Shown in pieces: positions 13,411 to 25,250 of a stretch of DNA of 64,000 nucleotides. The notes beneath the pieces are model-generated. The model was given only the letters and a program-made list of their open reading frames with translations, did not search any database and was not told the DNA's origin. The position numbers were made by a program, and so were the translations under genes. The stretch's first letter is position 1. Each line of letters starts with the position of its first letter. Origin of the DNA: Sphagnum compactum (lineage: Eukaryota > Bryophyta > Sphagnopsida > Sphagnales). The stretch lies in the NCBI GenBank assembly GCA_965153455.1, contig OZ234497.1, positions 6,324,001 to 6,388,000 of the forward strand. Direction: 5' to 3'.

Positions 13411-14090
13411 ATTTCTTTATTTTTAAATAAAGGCTGGGGCAGATTTGGGGTTAGGGTGGGCAGTTTCTTTCCTACTTTTAAAAAACGTTTCGGGCAGTTT
13501 CGGGCAGGTTTAGGAAAACAAATTCACGCTTTTTCTATTTCGGGCAGTTCTTTTGGGTGAATTTCTTTCACTTTTGTTTTTGTGTCGGGCAGACTTGAGG
13601 GAGGTCTTTTGCCTTTTACACTTTTATTTTTGTGTTCCAAGCATATTTTTAGAGGCTTCTTTGGAAGCATGATTCTATTTTTTTTTGGGGGTTTGGCATG
13701 GCAATTTGGGAGGGCATCTTTGGAGGCCTTTCTTGAAAGGTTTTAGGGGCACATTTGAGGGATCCTTATGGACTTTTTTCAAAAAGACCTTAACCACAAA
13801 TCACATTTGTGAAGCTTCTTAAGTTTTATCTTTGTTAAGCCATAATAAAAAAAATTCAAGTTAAACAAATCTAGGGCTTCTGTTATGGACTACCTAGGGT
13901 GGCTTTTAGGGTTTAATGAGATATATAAATAATCTCTTGCAATTTTCATTTCTTTTTTTCTCTATTTTTTTCATTTGTGGGAGCTCCATTTTGCCTTTCG
14001 CTTGATTTAGCTTGAACTTAATTATATGTTGCTTATTTATCTGTGGTTATTATTATTATTATTATTAGGGTTCTGTTTTGATTTTTGATG
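13410..14090. other. Intergenic DNA with short direct repeats
   Basis: T-rich sequence with the motif TTTCGGGCAG repeated four times between about 13485 and 13590, and a (TTA)n microsatellite around 14047-14068. No coding potential was recognised. Confidence 0.5.
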
Positions 14091-14950
14091 TTTTAACGTC
14101 TAGGGTTTAGGTGGTTAGGTTGTTTTAGATTATCTTGGATTAGGGTTACTTTTAAGATTTGGGGTTTTTGGGGGCTGTTTTTAGAATTTGGTAAGTTTAG
14201 GGTTGTTTTAGGGTTAAGGTTTTCTTGGGTTGTTTGGTGTGGGAAATTTAGGGCTATTTTTAGGGTTTGGGGGGTTTAAGGGTAGCTTGGTATAGGGTTG
14301 CTTTTAGGGTTTAGGGTCTTTCTAGGTTATTTTTTAAATTTTGTTAGGTTTAGGGTTATTCTAGGGTTAGGGTTTTCCTAGGTTGTTTGGTTTGGGAAGT
14401 TTAGGGCTATTTTTAAGGTTTGGCCTATATTCGGATCTTTTTTGGGCTGCTTTGAAAGTTAGAGTTTCTTGAATTGATTTTAGGGTTTGGGGATTTTAAG
14501 GTTATTTTTAAAGTTTGGGGTTTAGGTGGGTTATTTTTAGGATTTGTTGAGTTTTGGGTTGTTTTTAGGGTTTGGGGGAGTTTAGGAACATTTATAGGGG
14601 GTGGGGTTTTCTTGGATCATTATTAGGGTTTTGGGGAGTTTAGGGCTATTTCTAAGGTTGTTTTTAGGGTTTGGTAAGGTTAAGGATATTATTAAGGTTA
14701 GGCGTTTTTGGGGCTGATTTTAGGGTTGGGGGATTTTAGGGCTATTTCTAGGGTTTGGGGTTTGAGTGGGTTGCTTTTAGGTGGGTAAGTTTATGGTTGT
14801 TTATAGGGTTAGGGTTTTTTTGGTTGTTTGGAGGGTTTGGGGTTTTTTGGGCTGTTTTTAGGGTTTGGGGAGTTTAGGGCTACTTTTAGGGTTTGGGGTT
14901 TTCTTGGGCTATTTTTAAGGTTTGGAGAGGTTAGGGTTGTGTTGAGGTTC
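14090..14950. repeat. Degenerate telomere-like (TTTAGGG-related) array
   Basis: About 860 bp dominated by variants of TAGGGTTT, TTTAGGGTT and TTTGGGGTTT on the plus strand. They are arranged in loose units of roughly 40-60 bp such as TTTAGGGTTTGGGG followed by a TTTTCTTGGGCT-like stretch. Perfect TTTAGGG tandem copies are absent, so this is not a fresh telomere insertion. It is either an eroded interstitial telomeric block or a minisatellite seeded by telomere-like sequence. The short frame at 14828-15031 begins in the array and runs into the Harbinger relic. Confidence 0.7.
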
Positions 14951-16018
14951 ATGGCATCTTTTGATAGTGATGTTTTAATGGACATGGGTGATTACGATAA
15001 TTCATTCAGTAGTGATGAGGAACTATTTTAGAGGACACAGAAAGTCCATCAAATCTTTTTCACAACCGTGGTTGCCAACATTAACACATTAGACTTCTTC
15101 AATTCCAACAAACTAGATCCAAGTGCGAGCCAATTGGTCAACCACAAAATAGTTGGGATATGTTCAGCACAATGTGAACCATTCCAAGTTTGTTCAAAAC
15201 CTTAACAAATTCAATTTGCCAAAGTTTGAAGACCTATGTGTTTTGGTGGTATTCACCATCTAGGCCCATGCCAGAGCCACTAATGAGGTTCACATTGTGC
15301 ATGTATGATGCCTTCATGTGGAATTAAAACAAGTTTGCTATTTTTGATGATGTAGTTTTCATCACCTCTTTCATTAATGAGGCAATTGGTGACAAGGTTT
15401 GATGGTTGAGTCAAAAGGAGTAGGTAATTCTTGCCCAACATATGGCTGAGTTCTAAGGTTGTATTGGGTTCATTGATAGGACTTTCATTGAGGTCCTTAA
15501 ACCTTGGAACAATCCCATTCATTGATCTTCGTTTTATGGGTGGAAGAAGATGTATTGCATGAACAACATGGTAGTTGTCAACCGTCATGGATTGTTCATC
15601 TACTTGGATCCAAGATATCCAAGTTCATTCCACGATGTTAGCATCTTGTGTGATTCCAAGTTCTACAAAAAATAATGTTAATTCCTTGTACACATATGAA
15701 TATTTTGAATATTTGTTGGGCAATCTAAGTTATTTGGGGGAGGAGATGTTGATTATGTGTTAGCTTGGGAGGTGTGAGCTTGCTCCTAGGCATGACTTGG
15801 ATGCAGTTAATGATTTCAACAAAATGCATGTGGGTTACAAAATTAGGGTGGAATGGGGGATTGGGGGGCTTAAGCATATGTGGAAGGTATTAATGAAAAA
15901 ATTTGATTCCACAAAGGGCGAGACAATCATTTTTTTTCCTGTAACAACTATCGTAATTAATTTTATGCATAGATACCACATGGACTTCACATATGAAGTC
16001 ATTGGTGACCAAATTTAA
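14949..16018 (+). pseudogene. PIF/Harbinger transposase (HARBI1-like) relic
   Basis: A plus-strand DDE transposase relic. A possible N-terminus starts at the ATG at 14949 (MASFDSDVLMDMGDYDNSFS). Diagnostic blocks follow: GFIDRTFIEVLKPW near 15465 (family form GAIDGT, first Asp); after one stop at about 15523, YGWKKMYCMNNMVVVN; GLFIYLDPRYPSSFHDVSIL (second Asp) near 15590-15650; YLLGNLSYLGEEM; and DFNKMHVGYKIRVEWGIGGLK with DFTYEVIGDQI (15797-16018, with the expected Glu). The middle third (about 15.03-15.46 kb) is scrambled by stops and shifts. Block order and spacing match plant-type Harbinger transposases closely. Inactive because of several stops and frameshifts. Confidence 0.8.
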
Positions 16019-16159
16019 GACCCAGTTGATTATGGTTAAGATGGGGACTTATAGTTACATGTCTAACAATTTTATGACCTGGCTTTAGATTCTACATTTG
16101 TCAAGACTCCCATATCTTTAATTGCTTGAAATTGGTAAATCTAACCTATTTTTTCTTCT

Positions 16160-16884
16160 TTATGTTAACATCCATTTTGTCATGCCTCTTTGGTCATCAT
16201 TACTCACTTGCATCTTTATTGGCATGGTGGCAAAATTATTGAATTGCACTTGTAAAACTTTTGTTCTTATATTTGGGGTGCCATTTGATGTGTTAGTGAA
16301 TGTAGGCCCACATGTAGATGATGGAGGGTCCAAATGACGGAATAGAGGGGCCCTTTTGCATAAAATTAGTAGTGGGTGTAAGAGTTGTGGACCTTGGTAT
16401 TTGAATTGGGTTAGATGATGTAATTTCAATGACACTTTGTCACCTTTTGAGAATATTCCAAGTGTCATGTTCATTTGTGGCCTTCAATTGAATCAAAACT
16501 TCATCACTTTGCAAAATCACCCTTTCATTCCCTCCCTCATTTGATGTGCCCATCTTCAACTCCTTTCATGCATTTCAGAAATAGTCCTTCAATGTGTCCT
16601 CTTGGAACACCAAATTAGGATAAGTTTTCTTGTATTCATTACACATCGAATTTACACATTAAGCTAGGAATCAATTGGGCCACTTGTTTTTTGTCCCTAA
16701 AATACAATGCAAAATGTTCATGATAGTTGGTAGTTATGGTGTTCAAGTGGAAGGAATATTCCACAATTTGACATTCATGTTTTTCCTTCTTAGCCACCTT
16801 GGCCTTTGGCTGATTAAGCAAGACATCATTTTCATTTAGATCATGGAGCCATGAATGTTTTGGTTTTTCATGGTCACTTGCCAT
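16160..16884 (-). pseudogene. Decayed coding relic facing the Harbinger transposase
   Basis: A minus-strand frame from an ATG at 16884 (MASDHEKPKHSWLHDLNE) reads through VAQLIPSLMCKFDV to a stop near 16640. It resumes at once as EYKKTYPNLVFQEDTLKDYF and, after more stops, QSDEVLIQLKATNEHDTWNI and a Pro/Thr-rich stretch to 16160. The composition is protein-like, not random. I do not recognise the family. PIF/Harbinger elements usually carry a second Myb/SANT-like ORF beside the transposase, and the convergent position here is compatible with that, but no clear trihelix tryptophan pattern is visible. Alternative: part of an unrelated host gene. Confidence 0.45.
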
Positions 16885-16959
16885 CCTTGGTCAATCAAAC
16901 CCTAATTAGGCCGTATAAAAACCTTAGACCAAAACCACAGTCAAGTGTAAACAAAGAAC

Positions 16960-18260
16960 AAATAGGCCATAAACAATCAAACAAGGGGTTTAATTAGGCA
17001 TATATAGTCATTTAAGGGTTTAATAAGGGCATAGACAATTAAGCAATCATTAATCAAAACACAAGAAGCTTAAACAAACCATAAGCAAGGCCTCAACAAC
17101 ATGGGTAGTCACTAATCAACGCATAAACAAGTTAAGTAGTCATCAATTAGAACATAAGTTCAATTTAAACTGACCATAAACATGGCCTCAACAACTTGGG
17201 TAGTCACCAATCAAGGCATAAATAATTAGTTGGAAGTTAATTAAGGCTTCAACAAGTAGTAACATAGGTTAATTAGGGCATTAACAACTTAAATAGTCAT
17301 TAATTAGGTCCTCATGATTCTCAACAATCAATAATCAAGGCTTGGGTAGGTTAATAAGATAAAGTAGATTAATTAAACTTTAATAAAAACATAAGTAGGC
17401 AAAATAATCGTTAATGAGGCATAAGGAGGCTAATTACAACTTAATTAGGGCCTAGGTAGGTTAATTAGACCTTAATAAAGGCTCAAGCAAATTAATTGGA
17501 CCTTAATCAAAACATAAGCAAACTAAATAATCATTAATGAGGCATAAAAAGGCTACTTAGACTTTATCAAGGCTTAGGCAAGTTGATAAGACCTTAATCA
17601 AACAATAAACAAATTATATGTTCTTAATGAAACATAAGAGGTTAATCATACCTTAATGAAATGATAAATGAACTTAAAAAAACTTAATCAAGGCATAAGC
17701 AAGTTAGTCAAACCATAATCAAACCATATGTAGTCTAATATGTCTTTAATGAAACATAAAGAGGCCAATCAAACATTAATCAGATCACAAGCAAGCTAAT
17801 AATACCTTAATCAAGGCATAAGTAGGTTAATAAAACCTTAACTAAACCATACATAGGCTAAACAATCATTAATGTAGCATAAGGAAGTTAATCAAGCCTA
17901 GTTAATAAAAGGCTAATCAAACCATATATAAACAAATTAATAAGAAGCTATTCATCTGACCATAAGCAAGCGAATTAGTCATTAATTAGACCTTAAGCAA
18001 AGTAGTAAAAAATTAATCAAACCATAAGCATGATTAACAGAACCAATTAGGCTTCATGACCGACCTCAATCAAGGTTTAATTAGACCATAAGTAGGTTAA
18101 TAAGAGCCTAATGAAATTATAAATGAGTTAATAAGAGGCTATCAAACAAGAAACAAGTTTAACAAAACCAATTAGGGTTAATAATAGGTTAATAAATCCA
18201 AAAATAGGTTAATAAAAAGTTAATAAGACCTTATCAAAGGTCAACAGGAAGTAATAAGAA
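16960..18260. repeat. AT-rich degenerate tandem array, period about 31 bp
   Basis: About 1.3 kb of loosely repeated TTAATCAAGGCATAAGTAGG and related units (TTAATCAAACCATAAGCA, TTAATGAAGCATAAGGAGG). Neighbouring units measure 30-31 bp, and three unit types tend to follow each other (about 93 bp) around 17.8-17.9 kb. Copies are strongly diverged and indels break the register, so the array is old. No gene lies within it. Confidence 0.7.
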
Positions 18261-19800
18261 GGCAATTAGAGAAACCAATGAGAGATGAAAGAGTAATAAT
18301 AAAAAGGCAATAAATAGAACAACCACAAACATAATGAAAAAGGTGCATCTAACCTTTGAGTGGAAAGTTCCATCTTCATTACAAGGAAGGAAAAAAAATT
18401 GTACATTTTGAGTTTGATGTTTAGAACCTAGAACAAAATTGGGCACATTTGAAATTTACCTAGGTGCATGTAACCTTAAAGTTAGGTCATCACATGAATC
18501 CATGTTCGAATCACAATCAAGAAATAGTTGTTCATGCCCAAACACTTATTCAAGCAATGGAGTTCGAAATCAAATCGAGCTTGAAAGGATCACCTTTCAA
18601 AGAAATATTTTTTGATGGTGTTGAGGTAGTATTTATCATCAATTCAAACAATTTTTAGGGCATTCCATGCTACACTCTTACTAACAATTAAACCAATATT
18701 TGCTCACTTGGCGGAAACACCATAACATTGACGATGTCATTGAAAAACATATCAAGATGTAGTTTAAGACCGATGCATCTAGGAGAGGGGGGGACAAGGA
18801 ACCTTGGAATTGGATTGGTGATTCAAGGTTGTGATGCATTGGAAGTTGGGTAGGTTGGGCACCAATTTTTGTAGGAGGGATCAGGGCAAAATGTTTGAAA
18901 GAATGGGTAATCCATGTGGTTGTTAGGTTTTGGACAAATCAGCCAACCTTCACACTAAATGTGGTAATTGACCACAACAACAACAAGAATCTTTGCCATG
19001 TTCTCACCTGATGTATACAAAAACTTCATCATTTTTAGGCAAATACTTTAACACCATTTCCTGATAGAAAATAAGAGGAAAGAATTAAAATCTTAAACCC
19101 TAATCCTTAGTTGAAATCCATTTGAACTTCATAGATGTCAACCTCTTTCAACCAAAAAGAAATGGACCCATTGCCGTGTTCCATCATTGGCACTTTTTCA
19201 AGTAGTTACGTTCCTAGGTTGCTCCACCATTGCCATGTTTGGGTCGTGTTTTGTCACCATTGCACCTCTCATTATGCCAACAAGACTTGTAGAGATGTGA
19301 ACCCATAAGTGAGAAAATGAGTTTGAAAAAAAAAAAAACATTTATAAAAAAAGTACACATAACAAAAGCAAGTTGCTTTCATTTGTGATTAAAGTTTAAG
19401 GTTTAGGGTTTTGTTAGCTAATGCTATAGTCATGGCAGGCCCTATAGTTTCATCGTTGTCAAAATGTCGATGGGTATCACAATAGGATTTCAATATTGTG
19501 ATGACTTGTATGGATTGTCATGGGAGATTTTCAACCCTTCACTCGATGATTGCCATCACATTTACTTTGCTTCATCCAGTCATTTTAATTGCACCTAGTT
19601 CGTCCTCACATTTCACACCTTGTCTACCTCATCAACCATGAGCTATTCCTAAATCATCTATACTTACACCAGGGGCCTATCCATCCCATCAGCAACGTCC
19701 ACGTGTTCATTGTTTTGGTTGTGGTTGCATATACATAGCAGGAGTAGGTTTAACACGTCACCAAACATCATGCACCACACACAAGTAGTCATAAGCTTCA
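18260..19800. other. Intergenic DNA, nothing recognised
   Basis: Short frames only (18234-18446 minus, 18464-18658 plus), without motifs. Mildly more GC-rich from 18.7 kb, with protein-like pieces that cannot be joined. A 12-base A run lies near 19328. It leads into the LINE relic. Confidence 0.5.
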
Positions 19801-22800
19801 AGGGTGCCTATGCTTTCAACATTATCGTCTTCTTTTCCTTTTTCGACTTGGACATGGATTGCATCATTGGATATCATTGATGCTTTCCATCTTGGTTTAC
19901 CACGCCCTTGCCCATATCATCATATTCCATATGTTTTCCATGTCAAGGTTCAACTTGCTTTGTGCATCCCTTTAGTTCAATTGGTTGTCGATCCATTTGA
20001 CATAACAACTTGGCATGCAATTTTGTTTTTTCATTCCTAGTGTTTGTCATTTTTGCCATGGGGTGGTGAGAAAGGCCACCAAGAAACTCACGCCCATTTG
20101 CGTTAGTACATGGCAGGGGACTAGGAGACATCATAAGAGGAGCATACAATTAGAGCACAAATGTTGGCTTCCCAAAGATTTTCAAAGGTGGCACCAAATC
20201 CTACTCCACCTCCATTAGCACGATTACATTGCGCATGGGCACTTGTTCATGTAGGGGAGTATGCTTGCGTAGTGCGTGCATTGGCCCCCACCATTCATGT
20301 GGCCCCATTAGTTAAGACCATTGCAACTTTTCACCATCTTCATCCATTGGTTGAGGTTGACCTCCCCTCGTTTGTTGATGATTTTCATTTAGAGATGGAT
20401 TTTGTTTTGGATAGAGAGTCATTTTTTTTTTGACACGTTCACCATGTCTTTCATCCGATGGTCCTTCGAGTATGGCGTATGAACTTTTGCAAGATTGTTT
20501 TGTTCCTAATGATTCTGCTAGTTGTGGTTTTGATCTCTTTTTTAAGATATATGGGCACATCACTTGTGATCATGTTCTTCCGACAATATCACGCCTACTT
20601 GTTGCATCACGATTATTAGTTTTGGAGAAACAAGTCGGAGGCATTTGACCCACCGCGATTGGAAAGGTGATTTATCAGTTAGCCATTCACACATTGGTTA
20701 TTTAATTCAAGGATACATTTGCAAAACATTTTAGTCCACACTAGTTTGGAATGGCAACACCAGGCGGGTGCAAAATAGTGGTTCATGGGGTTAGAGCTAT
20801 GTTGGATTTACATTCGGACTAAGTGGTATTATAGGTGGATGTTTGAAATGCATTTGATTCATTATTTCAAACAACTAATTTTTAAGAGTTACAGTTTTGT
20901 ACCAGCTCCTTGGATTAACTTTTCCCATTTATTCATTGGTTTTACGTACACCCATCTCCATTATATTTTTCAAAGGCTTCTAAATAAGGGGATCTCACAA
21001 TCATTTCATTTGAGTTTGGTACACAACAGGGGGATCCTTTGGGAGTTTTGTTTGCATTAGTTCATCTTGAACATTCTCCGTCCTACTTTAGCAGCGTTGG
21101 CGAATGATACGCACATAGTTGGTCCTGCTTCGGACATAATACCTATTTTTTGTGATTACAGGAGGAGTTTGGAGATTAGGAATTTTAATGCAACTAATGA
21201 CGTGTAATTTGGTCTCCATAGGGGTTATATAAGTCTATATCACTCCCTCCAAGTTTTCTTGCACCTGAGTTCGATCTTCATATTCTAGGTGTTCAAGTGG
21301 GTTCTTTTCCATTTGTGGAGTCCTTCATATCAAAGGCGCTTTAAGAAGACCTCAACACGATCACTAACCTTCTATGCTTCTAGATCCTTAGGTAACTTTT
21401 GTAATGTTTTTTCTTTGTTATGCTTAGCGGTCGGGCTACCTACAACATACTATATTTCCATCACCATGTGTCTTGCAACATTATACCAAGTTTGATGCTC
21501 GTACCAGAACTATGTTGGAAAAGCTATTAAGGTCAAGATCCTTTGGTACCATGGTGGGCCATTTGGCTCATCATCAAGTCATTCTTCTTGTTTCTTCAAG
21601 GGGGCTAGGCCTTCCCTCAATTGTCTAACATGCTGCCCTCGCCTTCTTAGGATGTTGGGCTTTGATTGTTCTTGTAATAGTCTTTCGTTTCCAACAGAAT
21701 GATCACCTTATTTTTCTTGATGCGGTGGCACATGTAGAAACCGGTACTTATCCCTTTTAGGTAGCACTATGGGATACTTGTGCGATGTTACTTAAAGTGG
21801 ACAATCACATGTCTTGCCTTTTGAGAATCTAGTGGTGCAATTTTATTTTCAAATGCAATCTTTTTTGATGGACCAATTACACGAGTAGGAATTTACTTCA
21901 CTTCTAGCAGATGCTCCTTTCAGTGTTGTGGGAACACAACTCCACTCTTGTGTAGGTCTAGCAGTAGGGGCTTAGTTATTAGTTTGTCCTAACACCTTTT
22001 CATTTCGTTTGTCCTCCATCCATTTTCTTACAACACTTTGTATTTGTCTTGGTATACCACATCCTATAGTCCCATGTTTTTCATGATGTTAGTGTGGTCA
22101 TACCATTGATGATTTGGGTATCCATTTGTTACGTTGCTCATGTGGGAGTGAATGCATTGCAGCCTGTAATACTTTTTGAAATACTGTTGTAGCCATCCCA
22201 TCGAAAAATGGAGTTCATGTATAAAGAGAGGTTTTCCACCTTTTCCCTTGCTATACATAGAGATGCGTGGATATTGTCATCACTAAAGATGGTTTTTTAA
22301 CATTGGTGAATGTTGTCATTTGTCATTGCCAATCCAACTCGTACAAATTTGGTGCAACAAGCTTCCACAACAACAACGCATGGAACAACAATTGCTATTC
22401 AAAATAAGGCACAATCCTCCACAAAGTGAGTGTTGACATCACAAACTTCCTTAGGCAAAATTTCAATATGATTATTATGAATCATTAAATTTATGTTATT
22501 TAATAAGGTTTTTTTCACGTCATTGTTGTGTATTTTCAATTTATCACTCTATTGTTGATAAAATGCTTGTTGAAAATATATAAACATTATGGTTTTGATT
22601 TATTAATTCTATGATTATGATGATAAAAAAAATAATGGTTTGTCATTTTACCATAATTTTCATGACACAAATGTAAAATTTTACTATTCAAGGAGACTTA
22701 AAATTTATATCATTTTAAAGAATAATTATGTTTATGTTGATACTATGGTAATAAAATATAATTTTAACATTTTTTGAAATAAATTAAAAATAATATTTGA

Positions 22801-23310
22801 TCCAAATTACATTATATATTAGTTTTCATCATTTTTACATAATTATTTTTCCCAAGGAAGTTTGTGATGAAGAGATGATTTCATTCCCCTTGCCATGGAG
22901 ACCTACGGTTGTCTCCATTTTCACTTTGATTCCTTTTTTACTTCTTTGTACATGCTAATATAACTGAATCAATAAATTTCCTTGGTACTTTTAATGCTTA
23001 TATCTTATTATAAGCAACAACTGTCAATAGCCCTCTAGCGTGTGTAAGCCATTGTGATTCTTCAATACATTGTCATGCTTAGTCACAATTTTTCATCTTT
23101 TACACACATACCAGTTAGTGCACCTCCATCACTAACTAATTTGTGCCAGAGGATGGCCTTTTAACATTACACCTTCCACTTCATTACTACCATCGTGATT
23201 GTCTTGATTTTCCTTTCATGTGTTTACATTTGCTTTTATAACTATTTTTTGTGAATGGATTTCTATCCTTGTTTATATATATATACAAGGTTATCTTTTT
23301 CTTTTGAGAG
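19800..23310 (+). pseudogene. R2-like LINE reverse transcriptase/endonuclease relic
   Basis: The longest LINE copy in the window, reading plus with many stops and frameshifts. The N-terminal region includes FSKVAPNPTPPPLARLHCAW and LHPLVEVDLPSFVDDF (about 20.16-20.4 kb). The RT domain follows: GHITCDHVLPTISRLLVASR, EKQVGGI, ATPGGCKIVVHGVRAM, then TQQGDPLG at about 21021-21044 (RT motif B-like), and the catalytic motif as LANDTHIVGP near 21095, where family members carry ADDT. The first catalytic Asp is therefore lost. Downstream are ILGVQVGSFPFVESF and, at 22.3 kb, NPTRTNLVQQAS with TTIAIQNKA, then DDFIPLAMETYGCLHFHFDS after an inserted MITE. The 3' tail (23145-23310) is shared with 31569-31742. 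The C-terminal block looks like a restriction-like endonuclease (inference). Confidence 0.7.
22437..22869. mobile_element. 433-bp MITE nested in the LINE relic
   Basis: The ends are inverted repeats: CATCACAAACTTCCTTAGGC at the left and, as reverse complement of the right end, CATCACAAACTTCCTTGGGA, with identity continuing weakly into A/T-rich sequence. The interior is extremely AT-rich, non-coding and unlike the LINE on either side. The LINE reading that stops just before 22437 (...TTIAIQNKAQSSTK) resumes just after 22869 (DDFIPLAMETYG), as expected if the element inserted into an existing LINE. A clean target-site duplication is not evident. Confidence 0.7.
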
Positions 23311-23520
23311 AGAGAGAGAGAAAGAGATTTTGTGTGAGAGATCTTTGAGGAAAAAAGAAACTTCTCGAAGAGAGAAAAATTTCGTTGAGATAGAAAAAGA
23401 GAGCATTTCTATGAAAGAAAGAGAATGTTTTTAAGAGAAAGAGCTTCTAGGTGAGCGAATACCATTTTTGTGAGAGAGAGAATACCTGTGAGAGAGAGAG
23501 CTTTGGGGGAGTGAAGTTGA
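23300..23520. repeat. GA-rich low-complexity tract
   Basis: Starts with a (GA)n run at about 23307-23323 directly after the LINE tail and continues as degenerate GAGAGA-rich sequence, including a second short (GA)n at about 23475-23500. It may represent the LINE's 3' microsatellite tail expanded in place. Confidence 0.6.
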
Positions 23521-23574
23521 GAGCCAAGTTGGGCAAGAAAGGAATTAGGAGTCCGGCCCCAACGAGATTGAGTT

Positions 23575-23790
23575 CAATCAAGCTTGGGTGTAGACATGGA
23601 AAAAAAGGGGCTAGGGGATGAAATTAGTTTTGGCACCCTAAATGGTGCAAAAACCAGTTAGACCCCATGTTATTTTTGTTTGTTAAAATCCCATTCCCTA
23701 TTACACATTCCATCCCTTAACACGACGAAATTGGGCGTTCTTGTCCCCTAACCATGGGACTTTATGGATAACACTATTAGGTCATTAATT
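23575..23790. repeat. C/G-rich dispersed repeat copy 2
   Basis: Contains GTCCCCTAACCATGGGACTT and GACTTTATGGATAAC, the latter the reverse complement of the opening of the 13239-13410 block. It also has several CCCATTCCC and GGGGATG segments. It is read as a second, inverted copy of the same old dispersed repeat. Confidence 0.4.
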
Positions 23791-25250
23791 TTTAACATGA
23801 TGTTATCTAAATGTTTAAATATTAGCTTCTATCATAATCATTCTAGAATCCCATATGTCTGAATTATGAAACAACATTGCTTGTAACCTCCTAGTGTTGC
23901 TCTGAAGAATTTGTTGTTTCTGAGACTTGTGTTGAAGCTTCTTGGGGTTATTTAGCTGCAAGCTTTGAGCAAGTGTTCCAGATGTACCCAAAAACGAAAC
24001 TCCTTCCATCCATTTTTTCCATTTTCTTAAACCTACAGCTGCAAGTATGCCAAATCTTTTGCAGGTGGAGGATGTGAGGTGTGGAAGCCAGGCATGTCTC
24101 ATATGGTTGTCAAAGGTAACTCCCATTTCACTGCTGGCATCTCCGGGACATACTGGACAAATACTTGTGAGTACTCCTATCAGGATGCTCAAATTTCATT
24201 TCTCACAATAAGTGGGTTTGCTACATTTAGTAGTATTCAAGAGGATGCCATTGTCATCAAAGGTGGCGAAAAATTGTGAATTATTGCACTCTTCTGTTGT
24301 CTTCCAAACATATTGACTTAAAACCTCAACCTAATCACAAACCCTTTTTTTTGGTAACATGAAGAGCAGAAACAAAGCTGCAAAAAATGGAAGGGAGTCA
24401 ACATTTGTCAGTGACTTCCAAAATCCAAAGGATAAGGATTCCTACATGAAGCTTAACACAATGTTCATATACATGAAGTTCTTGGTAAGATTGTTTTCCT
24501 GAAATTTTGAGTCCCTGGCATGTAGTGCATACAGCTTATCCCTAGTCTCATTTTGGTGACGTCTGTCATTTATCAGATGAGATGGTGTGAACCCCTTTGC
24601 CACATGAAATGGGACAATTTTCCAGTGATTTTCAATTAGTTGTGGCATTGCTAGAGCTGAAATCAGATTTTTGCAAGCATAGAAATTGGAGTTAGTTAGA
24701 TGATACTGGTGATCAACTGGATTGAAAGGACTTGATTCCAGAATGCAGACTATAGGAGCTGAAAATTACCATGGGCTCAGAGGGCAGCTCCTTTGGAAGG
24801 TTTCAAAATTCATGAACTTGGGTGAGAGCTGATGGGTTTGTAAACCATAGAGATGTCCTAGATTTGATGTATATCATTTTGTTGGCTTTTCAGATCTGTT
24901 GTCACATTAGTAGTCATTAGCTTTGTGAATGGGATTTTCATAGTTATTGTTAATTGGTCAGATTGGAGTAACATCATGGTTTATCAGATTGTTTTTGGGT
25001 GTTAGTAATAAGTTTACATTGGACGGTGTTGCTAGGTGCTTCAGATAATGACTTTGTCCATTGTTAGTCGTTACAACCTTGTTCACTCTATTGAAATCGA
25101 CATATGTCAGGCTTATAGCTATATTGGTTCATACAGCTAACAATGTATGTTCCCTATGTGTTGTATGTGGTTTTGGCAGGTGGTTGGTAAGTAAAAATGT
25201 GAACTTCTGTTGGTTAACAGTGGAGTATAACATTGATGTGAACTGTTGTG
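23790..25250. other. Intergenic or upstream DNA, no gene recognised
   Basis: Base composition becomes less AT-rich toward the LINES relic. A minus-strand frame of 125 codons (23815-24192) and an overlapping plus frame (24079-24279) show no family motif. Upstream exons or the promoter of the ancestral LINES copy may lie here, but no splice-bounded exon could be identified. Confidence 0.45.

Noticed and set aside
14090-14950. True interstitial telomere (TTTAGGG)n
   Set aside because: Perfect tandem heptamers are lacking. Only degenerate words of similar composition occur, so it is recorded as telomere-like.
23815-24192. 125-codon minus-strand ORF
   Set aside because: No motif and no codon-like composition; it overlaps unrelated frames. 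Kept as intergenic.
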